Below are positions 32,758 to 40,847 of a stretch of DNA of 40,847 nt, piece after piece; position 1 is the first letter of the stretch, and each line of letters opens with the position of its first letter. Below the pieces are notes generated by a model. It worked only from the letters and a program-made list of their open reading frames with translations, made no database searches and was not told the DNA's origin. The stretch comes from Chloroflexi bacterium HGW-Chloroflexi-10 (GTDB lineage: Bacteria; Chloroflexota; Anaerolineae; Anaerolineales; Anaerolineaceae), in the NCBI GenBank assembly GCA_002840755.1, contig PHBZ01000023.1:1-40847 (forward strand), in the 5' to 3' direction. Position numbers and translations under genes: made by a program.

Positions 32758-32791
32758 ACTATGCAGCCGGTGGACTTTCCGACTGCATAGT
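32758..32791. terminator. Hairpin between convergent genes, possible terminator
   Basis: Stem ACTATGCAG / CTGCATAGT (9 bp) with an inner CGG/CCG pairing; no clear T tract on either side. It lies between the stops of the transglutaminase-like and adaptor genes. Confidence 0.4.
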
Positions 32792-32839
32792 GGTGATGAC
32801 ATTGACTAATTCTGAAAAGGGGTTAAATTGGGATTGAGT

Positions 32840-34030
32840 TTATTTTTTCGTAAATTCTACCGTAGCGGTCATGTTCCACATCAGACGCGGGTCCTGTTCA
32901 GATAAACTGACTAAGACAGTATATGTGATATCACCCTGTTGGTTTGCGCCTAGCTGATTGACACGTAATACTGTCCCTGGAATTTCGACCTCCGAAAGAG
33001 CATCAAAATGAACGATTACCGGATCACCCGAGGTGATTCCAAGTATATTAATTTCGGTCAAATCAGTTGTTTCTACTTGGAATGTGTTCAGATCTGCAAC
33101 TAAAACCAAAGGATTGCCGGGATTGACCAATTCACCAGCTTTGAGTGGGTTGGAAACGACCTGGCCGTTGAACGGAGCAGTGAGTTCCAATTCAGCCAGA
33201 TTGGCTCGGGATGCATCCAAACGTGCCTGAGCGCTTTTTAAACGTGCTTCCACCTGAGCTAACTTGATCGGATCCGGGCCGTTTTGTAACCGTTCCAATT
33301 CCGCTTTTGCCTGTGCTACATTTTGTTCCGCAACTTCTAGATTTGAATCAGCTACATTGATATCTAATTCATTGGGTTTTCCGATGAGATAGTTGTAATT
33401 GGCTTTGGCCTGGTCGCGGCGTTGACGTGCTGCTGCCAGTGCGCTTAAGACAGCAGCACGTTCCGGATCGCTGGGATCACGTTCGTCTACATAGCTAAAG
33501 TTTTCTTCCCAATTTTTAACATCATCTTCAGCTGTAACCAGATTAGCGAAAGCAATATCAATTTGATCCTGGCTGCCCCATTTGTATTGTTTGGAAGCGG
33601 ATTGTTTGATGGCTTTATCCAATTCTTTTTCCAAATTAGCCAGATTCAAGCGCGCTTGTGCTCGGGCAAGATCCGCTTTTTGCAACAGGTCATCGCGTTC
33701 CTGTTCAGCAGACAAAACATCCAATTCTGCGGCAGCTATTTCTGCTAGAATGCGTTCACTACCACCCAATCGGGCAATAATAGCATTGGCTTTCACAGGG
33801 CTGCCTTCTGTAACCAGTACTTCCTGAACCACGCCACTGTTATTGAAACTCAAACTGGCTGTATCTACCGGAATAACTTTGGCATCAGCCAAAACTAAGT
33901 TGCTATTCCGTATAGCCGGCAGATCAGTTGCTTCAGGTGTGGTGGTGGCTGCCGATACGCTGTTGCAACCAACCAGGATGATCAACCCTAATAGGCTGAG
34001 GTAAACCAATAATTTTAGATTATTTTTCAT
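32840..34030 (-). CDS. Lipoprotein periplasmic-adaptor-like subunit (HlyD/MacA family) of an ABC exporter
   Basis: 396 aa. Signal peptide with lipobox LVGC, lipid-modified Cys22. A biotinyl-lipoyl-like half, a long coiled-coil hairpin (about residues 85-250, rich in Ala/Glu/Gln) and a second beta-barrel half (ELTAPFNGQVVSN, LVADLNTFQVETTDL) follow in the normal HlyD order. It couples to the FtsX permease and ATPase encoded just before it. ATG 34030 is preferred over an ATG at 34042 because the GGAGG lies between the two. In a single-membrane organism such adaptors act outside the cytoplasmic membrane. Third gene of the ATPase-permease-adaptor operon. Confidence 0.92.
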   Translation of the reverse strand: MKNNLKLLVYLSLLGLIILVGCNSVSAATTTPEATDLPAIRNSNLVLADAKVIPVDTASLSFNNSGVVQEVLVTEGSPVKANAIIARLGGSERILAEIAAAELDVLSAEQERDDLLQKADLARAQARLNLANLEKELDKAIKQSASKQYKWGSQDQIDIAFANLVTAEDDVKNWEENFSYVDERDPSDPERAAVLSALAAARQRRDQAKANYNYLIGKPNELDINVADSNLEVAEQNVAQAKAELERLQNGPDPIKLAQVEARLKSAQARLDASRANLAELELTAPFNGQVVSNPLKAGELVNPGNPLVLVADLNTFQVETTDLTEINILGITSGDPVIVHFDALSEVEIPGTVLRVNQLGANQQGDITYTVLVSLSEQDPRLMWNMTATVEFTKK

Positions 34031-34079
34031 TGCTTCCTCCATAATATTTTTAAAAATGCTATTTTGTTAAGTATTTGAT

Positions 34080-36482
34080 TTACTCGTACGCCAGGATATC
34101 GCGTACGGTCAATTTGACCGCATTTGTGGCAGGGATTAAGCTGGCTATCCCGGAGATTATTAAAACCACGAATAACCAGATTAAAAATCCATCCAAAGCA
34201 AAGCGGAAGGTGAGCGGCGCCTGAACGAAAGCAACACCAATGACACTGCTTAGCAGTTTCGAGATGGGCAAAGCCAGCAAGGTTCCGAGGAACCAACTGA
34301 TTGTGCCGATAAGCATGCTTTCCATAACCACCAGGGATCGGATTGAACGATTAGAAGCCCCGATGGAGCGCATCACACCAATTTCACGGGTGCGTTCCAG
34401 AACATTCATGCTCATGGTACCCATAAGGCCGACACCACCAACCAGAGCGATTAATGCTGCCATAACCAACAAGCAATACACCAGAATATTGATAGTCATC
34501 ATTTGTTGCTGTTGGTTTTCAGCCCCGGTTGTGATGCTGCTGATGCCAATACCGGATAGTTTTAATTGCTCTTCGGCCTGATCGGCAACTGAACGTTGTA
34601 AAAGAGGGTCCGGTGTTGTGGTCACAATCCGTACTCCGTATGTGCGTCCGGCACCGCCAATGATATTCGCGAGTGCATCATAATTGACATATAGGAATGG
34701 GGGGATGACATTGCCGGCCATCAGGAATGTGCCTACAACAGTGAAAGTGTGTTCTTTTTCAAGAATCCGCATATTGATCTGGTCGCCAACTTTTACATCA
34801 GGTCGTTCGGTGAGGAAATGGTTGCCAACTACAACCGCATTCTGATCCTCCGGGATCAACCAGCGTCCACTAGTGATGACCGGTTGTACTAATTGAGAAT
34901 CGTTGGGTGGCGCCCACAGGATGACTTTGGTGATAGTTTCCTGATCCAGCTCAGTGTAAACAGTGTCAGCCGGGATGATGCCCCAACTTTCAATTTTTTC
35001 CACACCAGGAATCTGGTAGAGAATATCCTCTACCTGGCGGGTGTGGTAGGTGTTATTAAAATCGATATTAACATCCGAAAGAAAGTACCCAAGCACTTCC
35101 TGTATGGTGATATCGAAAGACGCTTTTACATTAAAGACGGCAATGAAAATGGCTCCAGCGAGCGTCAATGTGGAAAGGGTGAGAAATAAGCGCCCTTTGC
35201 GACGGAAGGTGTTGCGGATCGAAATTAACAAAGGACGTGGTAATGTGTGCAATTTTTCTATGAGGCGGTCAAACCAATTCATACCAAAGGCACTGGCACT
35301 TACGCCATAATTATTGATAGCATCCTTGACCGTCATTTGAGATCCTTTGATGACCGGTACCAGTGCAGCCAGGAGAGGAACACCAAACGCCACTATTGCC
35401 TGGAGAAGGATAGGGAGCAATGGTAAACGAAACCCTCCCATTCGGTAATTCAGCATATTTGCCAGCAAGCTCATAACACCGTAGTTGGCTGCAGACGCCA
35501 CTGGCAAGGCAAACAAAAGTGCAATCATGCCAAAGGCCAATATCAGAACAATGTACATACCAATGATTTGATCAGTACGGGCACCAATTGCTTTCATCAT
35601 ACCTATCTGGCGCAGGTGTTGGCCGAGTAAGGCGTTGATCGTGTTGACAACGAGAAATGCGCTCAATAACACCGCCATCAAACCTAAAAAGCCGAGTGTC
35701 GCCAATAAGGTGCGGGTGATTTCAGCTGTGTAGTGTTCTCCGGGATTCATTACGACAGTGGCATACACCATGCCACCGCCTTTTTGAAACTTTTTAGCAA
35801 TTTCATCGGCCACACTGGTGATGTAAGCCTTATCCATTTTGTTTTCTTCTACAGTAAATAATAGTTCGGTGTAGTAGGGTGAGCCACCTAACCAGAGAAG
35901 TGTTTCTTGGTCAACATAGGCAGTGACTTGGCCGCTAAATGTAGTTGATACTGCCGTTACATCATGGACAATGCTGCCTACCTCAATGGTTTTATATTTA
36001 TTTTCACCAATTTCAAGGACGAGAGAATCGCCGGGTTGAACCTGGAGCAGGGGTATGGCTGTACGTTCAATGAGGATCTTTTTGTTTTCCAGGAAAATGG
36101 TATCACCAGGAGTAGCTGCTCGCAGGTAATTGATTTGCATATTTTCAAGATCCGGTATGCCGACAATGTACATGGTTATCCAGGTACCGGATACAGTTTG
36201 AACACGCGCACTGACTGAATTGCGTCCTTCAGCTAGTTCAACCCCATCAATTTTATTGATGGTTGATAATTCTTCATCTCCAAAGTAGGAGGTATACAAA
36301 ACACCAGAGTTGGGGTTGACTGATTGGTGATCAGTATTCATATCGGATAACATCATCAAATATGCATTGGAAACTAACCCAACAGAGAAAACCCCAATGG
36401 CTATCGAAAGAACAACGAGTGTAGTTCTGGATTTATTACTCCAAATATCTTTTAAAACTTTTCGCCAACGGGGTGCCATCAT
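34080..36482 (-). CDS. ABC transporter permease with two FtsX domains
   Basis: 800 aa. Two FtsX/MacB-core units: a helix at the N terminus (about 18-40), a large extracytoplasmic domain, three helices (about 265-410), then a second set with a helix near 450-470, an extracytoplasmic domain, and three C-terminal helices (about 670-790) containing LERTREIGVMRSIGASNRSI. It transports or extrudes molecules from the outer leaflet, as in MacB-like exporters, with the ATPase upstream and adaptor downstream. ATG 36482 (or the next ATG, 36479) follows AAGG and begins the MAPRWRKVLKDIWSNKSRT segment usual for the family; the longer frame to 36566 overlaps the ATPase gene. Confidence 0.92.
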   Translation of the reverse strand: MMAPRWRKVLKDIWSNKSRTTLVVLSIAIGVFSVGLVSNAYLMMLSDMNTDHQSVNPNSGVLYTSYFGDEELSTINKIDGVELAEGRNSVSARVQTVSGTWITMYIVGIPDLENMQINYLRAATPGDTIFLENKKILIERTAIPLLQVQPGDSLVLEIGENKYKTIEVGSIVHDVTAVSTTFSGQVTAYVDQETLLWLGGSPYYTELLFTVEENKMDKAYITSVADEIAKKFQKGGGMVYATVVMNPGEHYTAEITRTLLATLGFLGLMAVLLSAFLVVNTINALLGQHLRQIGMMKAIGARTDQIIGMYIVLILAFGMIALLFALPVASAANYGVMSLLANMLNYRMGGFRLPLLPILLQAIVAFGVPLLAALVPVIKGSQMTVKDAINNYGVSASAFGMNWFDRLIEKLHTLPRPLLISIRNTFRRKGRLFLTLSTLTLAGAIFIAVFNVKASFDITIQEVLGYFLSDVNIDFNNTYHTRQVEDILYQIPGVEKIESWGIIPADTVYTELDQETITKVILWAPPNDSQLVQPVITSGRWLIPEDQNAVVVGNHFLTERPDVKVGDQINMRILEKEHTFTVVGTFLMAGNVIPPFLYVNYDALANIIGGAGRTYGVRIVTTTPDPLLQRSVADQAEEQLKLSGIGISSITTGAENQQQQMMTINILVYCLLVMAALIALVGGVGLMGTMSMNVLERTREIGVMRSIGASNRSIRSLVVMESMLIGTISWFLGTLLALPISKLLSSVIGVAFVQAPLTFRFALDGFLIWLFVVLIISGIASLIPATNAVKLTVRDILAYE

Positions 36483-36522
36483 CTTAACAACCTTATGTTT
36501 GGAAACTTTATCAATTTCATAA

Positions 36523-37290
36523 TCAGACAGCCTGGGCAGCTGGGCTGGCAATTTCGCCATCCACAATGTGAATACTGCGAGTGACGCGTTGAGCTAATGA
36601 TTGATCGTGTGTTACCATCACGACTGTTTTCCCACGTTGAACTAGTGTTTCAAACAAACTGAAGACAGAATCAGCGGTTTTTGTATCCAGGTTACCGGTG
36701 GGTTCATCAGCAATCAAGATGGGTGGATCATTGGCCAGTGCCCGGGCAATGGCCACGCGTTGTTGTTGACCGCCAGAAATGGCCGCAGGTAACTTCAGCG
36801 CATGCTCCTGCATATCCACGAGTTCTAATAATTCCATAGCGCGTTTGCGTCGCTGAGGAGGTGAATACATATTGCAGAAGTCCATTGGCAGCATGATGTT
36901 TTCAACCAGATTGAGCATTGGTAATAATTGAAAGAATTGGAACACAATCCCAACCTGGCGCCCGCGCCATACAGACATTTCACCTTCACTCAGGTTCTGA
37001 ACTTCAACTCCATCGACATGAATAGCGCCGGAGGTGGGTCGATCAATTCCAGTGATCATATTGATTAGAGTTGATTTGCCGCTGCCACTTTTTCCAACAA
37101 TAGAAACAAATTCTCCATGGTAAAAATCGGTGTTTATCCCTCTCAGAACTGGAAAGTCGCCTGCAGCATTGTGATAAGTTTTAACCACATCGCGTAGTTG
37201 GATTAACGTTGGATTCATATTAATTGGCGTTTTTACTTCGGTATGTGTTTTTTTCTTTTCTCTGGGTTTACTGATAAATCTTTTAAACAT
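36523..37290 (-). CDS. ABC transporter ATPase (MacB/LolD type)
   Basis: 255 aa. After about 30 charged residues, the nucleotide-binding domain has Walker A GKSGSGKS (66-73), Q-loop [11 protein letters not shown], signature ISGGQQQR (about 171-178), Walker [10 protein letters not shown] (D195, E196) and switch His in VMVTHDQ. It powers the exporter with the FtsX permease and the adaptor. ATG 37290 is preferred because AGGAGAGAG precedes it; the frame continues up to 37473 but that would overlap the divergent promoter region. The permease start lies 40 bp after this stop. Confidence 0.95.
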   Translation of the reverse strand: MFKRFISKPREKKKTHTEVKTPINMNPTLIQLRDVVKTYHNAAGDFPVLRGINTDFYHGEFVSIVGKSGSGKSTLINMITGIDRPTSGAIHVDGVEVQNLSEGEMSVWRGRQVGIVFQFFQLLPMLNLVENIMLPMDFCNMYSPPQRRKRAMELLELVDMQEHALKLPAAISGGQQQRVAIARALANDPPILIADEPTGNLDTKTADSVFSLFETLVQRGKTVVMVTHDQSLAQRVTRSIHIVDGEIASPAAQAV

Positions 37291-37502
37291 AATTCTCTCT
37301 CCTGTAAGCATTTCATAGTGATATACGTTGTTGTGTAACAGAAAGTTGCGCGTAATTTCTGGAATATTTCGATGTTTCAATAGATTAACGAGAATGAAGC
37401 AATAATTATTCGGTAAGGAACTTATTAAGTCGAAATTTTTGTAACCCTCCCATTGCGCACCAGGGTTATACAATGAAAATATCTTATTTGAGAGGTTGTC
37501 GA
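37291..37502. promoter_or_regulatory. Divergent control region of the ABC exporter and UvrA2-like gene
   Basis: The only sequence between the two divergent units. It contains an inverted repeat TAACCCT (37442-37448) / AGGGTTA (37462-37468) with a 13-bp centre about 35 bp before the UvrA-like start; TTATAC at 37466-37471 overlaps the right arm and could be a -10 box. A single regulator could control both directions. Confidence 0.4.
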
Positions 37503-40031
37503 ATGGAAAACAATATTATTGTTGAAAATGCGAAATTGCATAATTTGAAAAATATTTCTTTATCCATCCCCAAAAACCAATTGGTGGTTTTTACCGGGTT
37601 GTCCGGCTCTGGAAAATCTACACTTGTATTTGATACGATTCACAAAGAGGGGCAGCGGCAATATCTTGAATCTCTGGGGCGGGTTACCGATGACCTCATC
37701 AAACCAGCGGTGGATCGCATCCGTGGATTATCACCTTCTATCAGTTTGGACCAACACCTGACTAACCGAAGTCCACGTTCTACTGTTGGGACGGCAACGG
37801 AAGTTTTTACCTATCTGCGGGTCTTATTTGCCCGGGTTGGTCATCGGCCATGCCCGCATTGTGGGGCTGATGTACCGCCACCGTATGAGCATTACCAGGA
37901 GAAGGATTGGCAGCCAGAGGAAAATGAAAATGAATGGGATGAGAATGACCGCCTGATAACTTGCTCAAATTGCGGTTTTCATCTTCCTGAATTGGGGATG
38001 GCTGATTTTTCTTTTAACAAACCGGCTGGGGCTTGCTCGACTTGTACAGGGATTGGAGAGGTATTTACGGCTCGCCAGGATAAATTGATAAACCTGGAGA
38101 AATGTATCTTGGAGGAAGACGCTATCTGGGGCTGGGACATACACATGGTTAAACACCACCAAAAAACCTTGAACGCCTGTGCAAAACATTATGGGTTTAA
38201 TTTTGATCCTCGTATAGCCATTGGCTTACAACCGCAATTTATTCAGGATTTGCTTTTTTTTGGAGTAGAAAGTGAAGCCTTCAAAGCACAGTTCCCTGGG
38301 ATAGAGATGCCAGTTTATGCCTATCAGGGGCATTTTGAAGGTGTAGCGACAAACTTATTGCGGCGATATGCGGAACATGTTCACGACAGTGAATATCGTG
38401 AAAAATTGGAAGAATTGATGCGAACTCAAACTTGCCCGGATTGCGGCGGCAGCCGGCTGAAAAAAGCAAGCCGGTTGGTGAGTGTTTGTGGAAAAGGAAT
38501 TGTGGAAGTATCTCGGATGCAGCTGACCCAATTGCTGGATTGGATCAAAGATTTGCACCATTCTATTTCTGGAGGAGAACAGGAAATCATCACCGTGATT
38601 GCGATAGACTTACAGGAAAGGCTGCAACGCCTGGTGGATGTGGGAGTGGGTTATTTGACTCTTGAGCGCGCAACGCCATCACTCTCTGGTGGAGAAGCAC
38701 AACGATTACGTTTGGCCTCGTTATTGGGTTCCGGTTTGACCGGGGTCCTGTACGTTCTCGATGAACCGACCATTGGGTTGCATCCACGGGATACACAACG
38801 TCTTTTGGGATTTCTGGAAAAACTGCGGGATTTAGGAAACACAGTCCTGGTTATCGAGCATGATCCGGAGGTGTTAAAGCGGGCCGATTATCTGGTGGAT
38901 ATTGGGCCTGGTGCCGGTAAACATGGTGGAATGGTAATGGCGGCTGGCACTCCAACCGAGGTGATCAATACGCCCGATTCCATTACAGGTGGGTATCTTT
39001 CCGGCCGGCTTCAGGTGAAATCAACCGGGAATAAACGTAGTCCAAATGGTAAAGAAATCCAGATTATTGGCGCATGTGAAAACAATTTAAAAAACCTGGA
39101 TATACAAATTCCCCTGGGACGATTGGTGGCAGTGACCGGAGTCTCTGGTTCCGGAAAGTCTTCACTGATCTTTGATATCCTTGATCGTGCGGCCCAACTA
39201 CGTTTTCACCGATCAGAAACAAAAGTTGGAAAACACGCACAGATATTGGGTTGGCAATATCTCGATAAGGTCATAACCGTAGATCAGACATCGATTGGAC
39301 GGGTACCACGTTCTAATGCGGCTACTTATACCGAAACATTCAATGCCATTCGCGAAGTATTTGCTGCCACTTCAGCAGCAAAACAACGAAGGTTGAAGCC
39401 AGGTCATTTTTCTTTTAATACTCCTGGCGGCCGGTGTGAACGTTGTAAGGGCAGCGGTACGATGACAGTGAAGATGCATTTTCTGCCTGATTTAGCAGTG
39501 CGTTGCCCGGCTTGCAAAGGGAGCAGGTATAAAGCGGATGTCCTTGCGGTGACGTACCGGGGAAAAAGTATCAGCCAGGTTCTGGAAATGACTATCGCCG
39601 AAGCGTTGGAGTTATTCCATGATCTACCAGCAGCGACCGAACGGCTGGCGTTGCTGGTAGAAGTGGGGTTGGGATATCTGCAGTTAGGTCAACCGGCGAC
39701 CACTCTCTCCGGAGGAGAAGCGCAGCGGGTAAAACTGGCCAGGGAATTAAGCCGTAAGGCAACCGGAAAAACACTTTTCTTATTGGATGAACCCAGCACT
39801 GGTTTGCACATGGATGATACAGCTCGTTTGATTAGATTACTCCAGCGGTTGGTCGATTCGGGAAACTCGGTGGTGGTAGTGGAACATAACCTGGATATCA
39901 TACGTTGCGCAGATTGGGTGATAGATCTTGGCCCAGAAGGGGGTGATGTTGGTGGGTATCTAGTAGCACAGGGCGCTCCGGAGGAAATTTCCAAGGTGGA
40001 AGAATCTTATACTGGACAATTTCTGAGATAG
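37503..40031 (+). CDS. UvrA2-like (class II UvrA) ABC ATPase
   Basis: 842 aa, about 100 shorter than housekeeping UvrA. Two ABC halves: Walker A GLSGSGKS (about 33-40) and GVSGSGKS (about 545), signatures SLSGGEAQR (about 393) and TLSGGEAQR (about 734), [11 protein letters not shown] and [11 protein letters not shown]. Zinc-finger Cys pairs occur at CPHCG...[17 protein letters not shown] and CERCKGSG...CPACKGSR. The region that binds UvrB in normal UvrA is replaced by a short acidic stretch ([14 protein letters not shown]), the hallmark of UvrA2. Such proteins (e.g. DrrC in Streptomyces) protect against DNA-binding drugs. ATG 37503 follows GAGG; the frame begins at 37473. A strong terminator follows. 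Confidence 0.9.
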   Translation: MENNIIVENAKLHNLKNISLSIPKNQLVVFTGLSGSGKSTLVFDTIHKEGQRQYLESLGRVTDDLIKPAVDRIRGLSPSISLDQHLTNRSPRSTVGTATEVFTYLRVLFARVGHRPCPHCGADVPPPYEHYQEKDWQPEENENEWDENDRLITCSNCGFHLPELGMADFSFNKPAGACSTCTGIGEVFTARQDKLINLEKCILEEDAIWGWDIHMVKHHQKTLNACAKHYGFNFDPRIAIGLQPQFIQDLLFFGVESEAFKAQFPGIEMPVYAYQGHFEGVATNLLRRYAEHVHDSEYREKLEELMRTQTCPDCGGSRLKKASRLVSVCGKGIVEVSRMQLTQLLDWIKDLHHSISGGEQEIITVIAIDLQERLQRLVDVGVGYLTLERATPSLSGGEAQRLRLASLLGSGLTGVLYVLDEPTIGLHPRDTQRLLGFLEKLRDLGNTVLVIEHDPEVLKRADYLVDIGPGAGKHGGMVMAAGTPTEVINTPDSITGGYLSGRLQVKSTGNKRSPNGKEIQIIGACENNLKNLDIQIPLGRLVAVTGVSGSGKSSLIFDILDRAAQLRFHRSETKVGKHAQILGWQYLDKVITVDQTSIGRVPRSNAATYTETFNAIREVFAATSAAKQRRLKPGHFSFNTPGGRCERCKGSGTMTVKMHFLPDLAVRCPACKGSRYKADVLAVTYRGKSISQVLEMTIAEALELFHDLPAATERLALLVEVGLGYLQLGQPATTLSGGEAQRVKLARELSRKATGKTLFLLDEPSTGLHMDDTARLIRLLQRLVDSGNSVVVVEHNLDIIRCADWVIDLGPEGGDVGGYLVAQGAPEEISKVEESYTGQFLR

Positions 40032-40034
40032 AAT

Positions 40035-40077
40035 AACAAAATCCCCGGAATGTTTAATTCATTCCGGGGATTTTGTT
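40035..40077 (+). terminator. Rho-independent terminator of the UvrA2-like gene
   Basis: Perfect 18-bp stem (AACAAAATCCCCGGAATG and its complement) with a 7-base TTTAATT loop, starting four bases after the stop codon. Confidence 0.9.
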
Positions 40078-40207
40078 TATTGATCATAGAATGGGCGTTA
40101 TTCGATCAATTGAATGATCCCAGTATCATGAAAGTGAATGCTTTTCTGACTACTTTCTTTTTTGTTGTTTCAGTCCTGGATTATAAGTTTGTAACACAAA
40201 CAAATTA

Positions 40208-40236
40208 TTGACAAAGACTAAATTGTACCGTATACT
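40208..40236 (+). promoter_or_regulatory. Strong promoter of the last gene
   Basis: Consensus TTGACA (40208-40213), 17-bp spacer, TATACT (40231-40236). The 9-base direct repeat AACACAAAC occurs at 40193-40201 and 40244-40252, just upstream of the -35 box and at the expected transcription start; the upstream copy is also part of the inverted repeat GTTTGT/ACAAAC (40187-40201). Confidence 0.7.
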
Positions 40237-40276
40237 AATTACAAACACAAACCTTGATGAAAAGAGTGAGGTCAGG

Positions 40277-40847
40277 ATGAGTATTTTTCAGAAAACAAAA
40301 TGGGTAACGGAGAATTTTGAAAATCTAAAAGGATTGATTACCGTACCGTTCGGAATTGTATTTTTGTTTTTGGCTATCTGGAATGCTTCACAACTTGGGA
40401 TAACGCCAGCTGGGAAGGATATAGGACTTCCAATGTTGATGGTCGTTTTGGCTATTCTTAGTACCATATTAATCAGTCAGTATTATGCAAAAAAATTTGG
40501 AAAAGTAAAACCCCTGGTTCAATATCAAATTCGTTCTGTGGTTATAGTAATATCGTTTTTAATTCTCTATTTTATTTCTACATTTCTGGAAGTTTTTATT
40601 TACATGCGCGTTAAACACCCCGTCAGTATTCAGAGCCTGGTTTGGGCGATATTCTTTATTATTCCATTTTTAACGCGTAAGCAGACAATTTATCTGGTAT
40701 TTTCTATTCTCTTTATAATTCTTGCTGTAATGCCGGCATTTGGTTTACTCCCTTACGAATCCGTTTTTGACCCTGAAACAGGGGTGTGGGGTTACCTGTT
40801 GATTGGATTAACAATGAGTATCGGCGGTATGGTAGACCATTTTACCC
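40277..40847 (+). CDS. N-terminal part of a polytopic membrane protein (cut by window end)
   Basis: The frame is open from ATG 40277 (after GAGG) to the window edge, giving 190 residues so far. It shows about five hydrophobic helices (near residues 22-40, 55-73, 88-112, 128-145, 150-170) separated by short loops, with an aromatic, basic N terminus. No family recognised. The helices may be the N-terminal membrane part of a sensor or transporter continuing outside the window. Confidence 0.7.
   Translation, partial: MSIFQKTKWVTENFENLKGLITVPFGIVFLFLAIWNASQLGITPAGKDIGLPMLMVVLAILSTILISQYYAKKFGKVKPLVQYQIRSVVIVISFLILYFISTFLEVFIYMRVKHPVSIQSLVWAIFFIIPFLTRKQTIYLVFSILFIILAVMPAFGLLPYESVFDPETGVWGYLLIGLTMSIGGMVDHFT

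Noticed and set aside
37291..37473. 61-residue N-terminal extension of the ABC ATPase
   Set aside because: It lacks similarity to the family, overlaps the divergent promoter region, and a better ribosome site precedes ATG 37290.

Overview
The window reads as ordinary chromosome of a Chloroflexota bacterium, most likely class Anaerolineae. This is an inference from gene content and style, not a database match. Supporting signs are moderate G+C, strong Shine-Dalgarno sites with several TTG and GTG starts, a CoaE fused to a GNAT-like domain, a DUF853/HerA-like ATPase with a coiled-coil tail, an archaeal-type NadM, and a secreted protein ending in an LPII-type tail. About 35 genes, one tRNA and a set of promoter, terminator and operator signals are described.

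Layout. 1-1330: the end of an unknown gene and a tyrosine recombinase whose gene abuts the 3' end of an initiator tRNA-Met, probably the edge of an integrated element lying to the left. 1330-1836: gene-free, with a near-consensus outward promoter and several inverted repeats. 1837-6587: a minus-strand operon coaE(-GNAT)-cdaA-cdaR-der under a TTGACA-17-TAAAAT promoter. It joins CoA synthesis, cyclic di-AMP synthesis and a ribosome-assembly GTPase. 6642-8540: a secreted papain-fold protein whose catalytic Cys is Gly. 8750-16318: YitT-type membrane protein, YhhN-type protein, Era, OsmC (with a palindrome over its promoter), the HerA-like ATPase and an EamA transporter.

16371-22863: two DegV-family lipid-binding proteins flanking a divergent CoaX, a decayed small gene, a YbdG-type mechanosensitive channel and GlnRS. 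23077-27867 is an accessory stretch, all on the plus strand: small membrane proteins, a GyrI-like protein, a membrane-protein/XRE-regulator pair with a 16-bp perfect operator palindrome over its promoter, tandem MDR oxidoreductases and a hexapeptide-repeat protein.

27926-31933 is the most unusual part: a tight minus-strand operon nadM - VWA/zinc-ribbon protein - truncated pyruvate-kinase-like barrel - nadE. The NadE has an intact synthetase domain, but its glutaminase domain lacks all three catalytic residues. A transglutaminase-fold protein is divergent to it. 32840-40077: a MacAB-like ABC exporter (lipoprotein adaptor, FtsX permease, ATPase) divergent from a UvrA2-like protein. The window ends in a truncated membrane-protein gene behind a consensus promoter.
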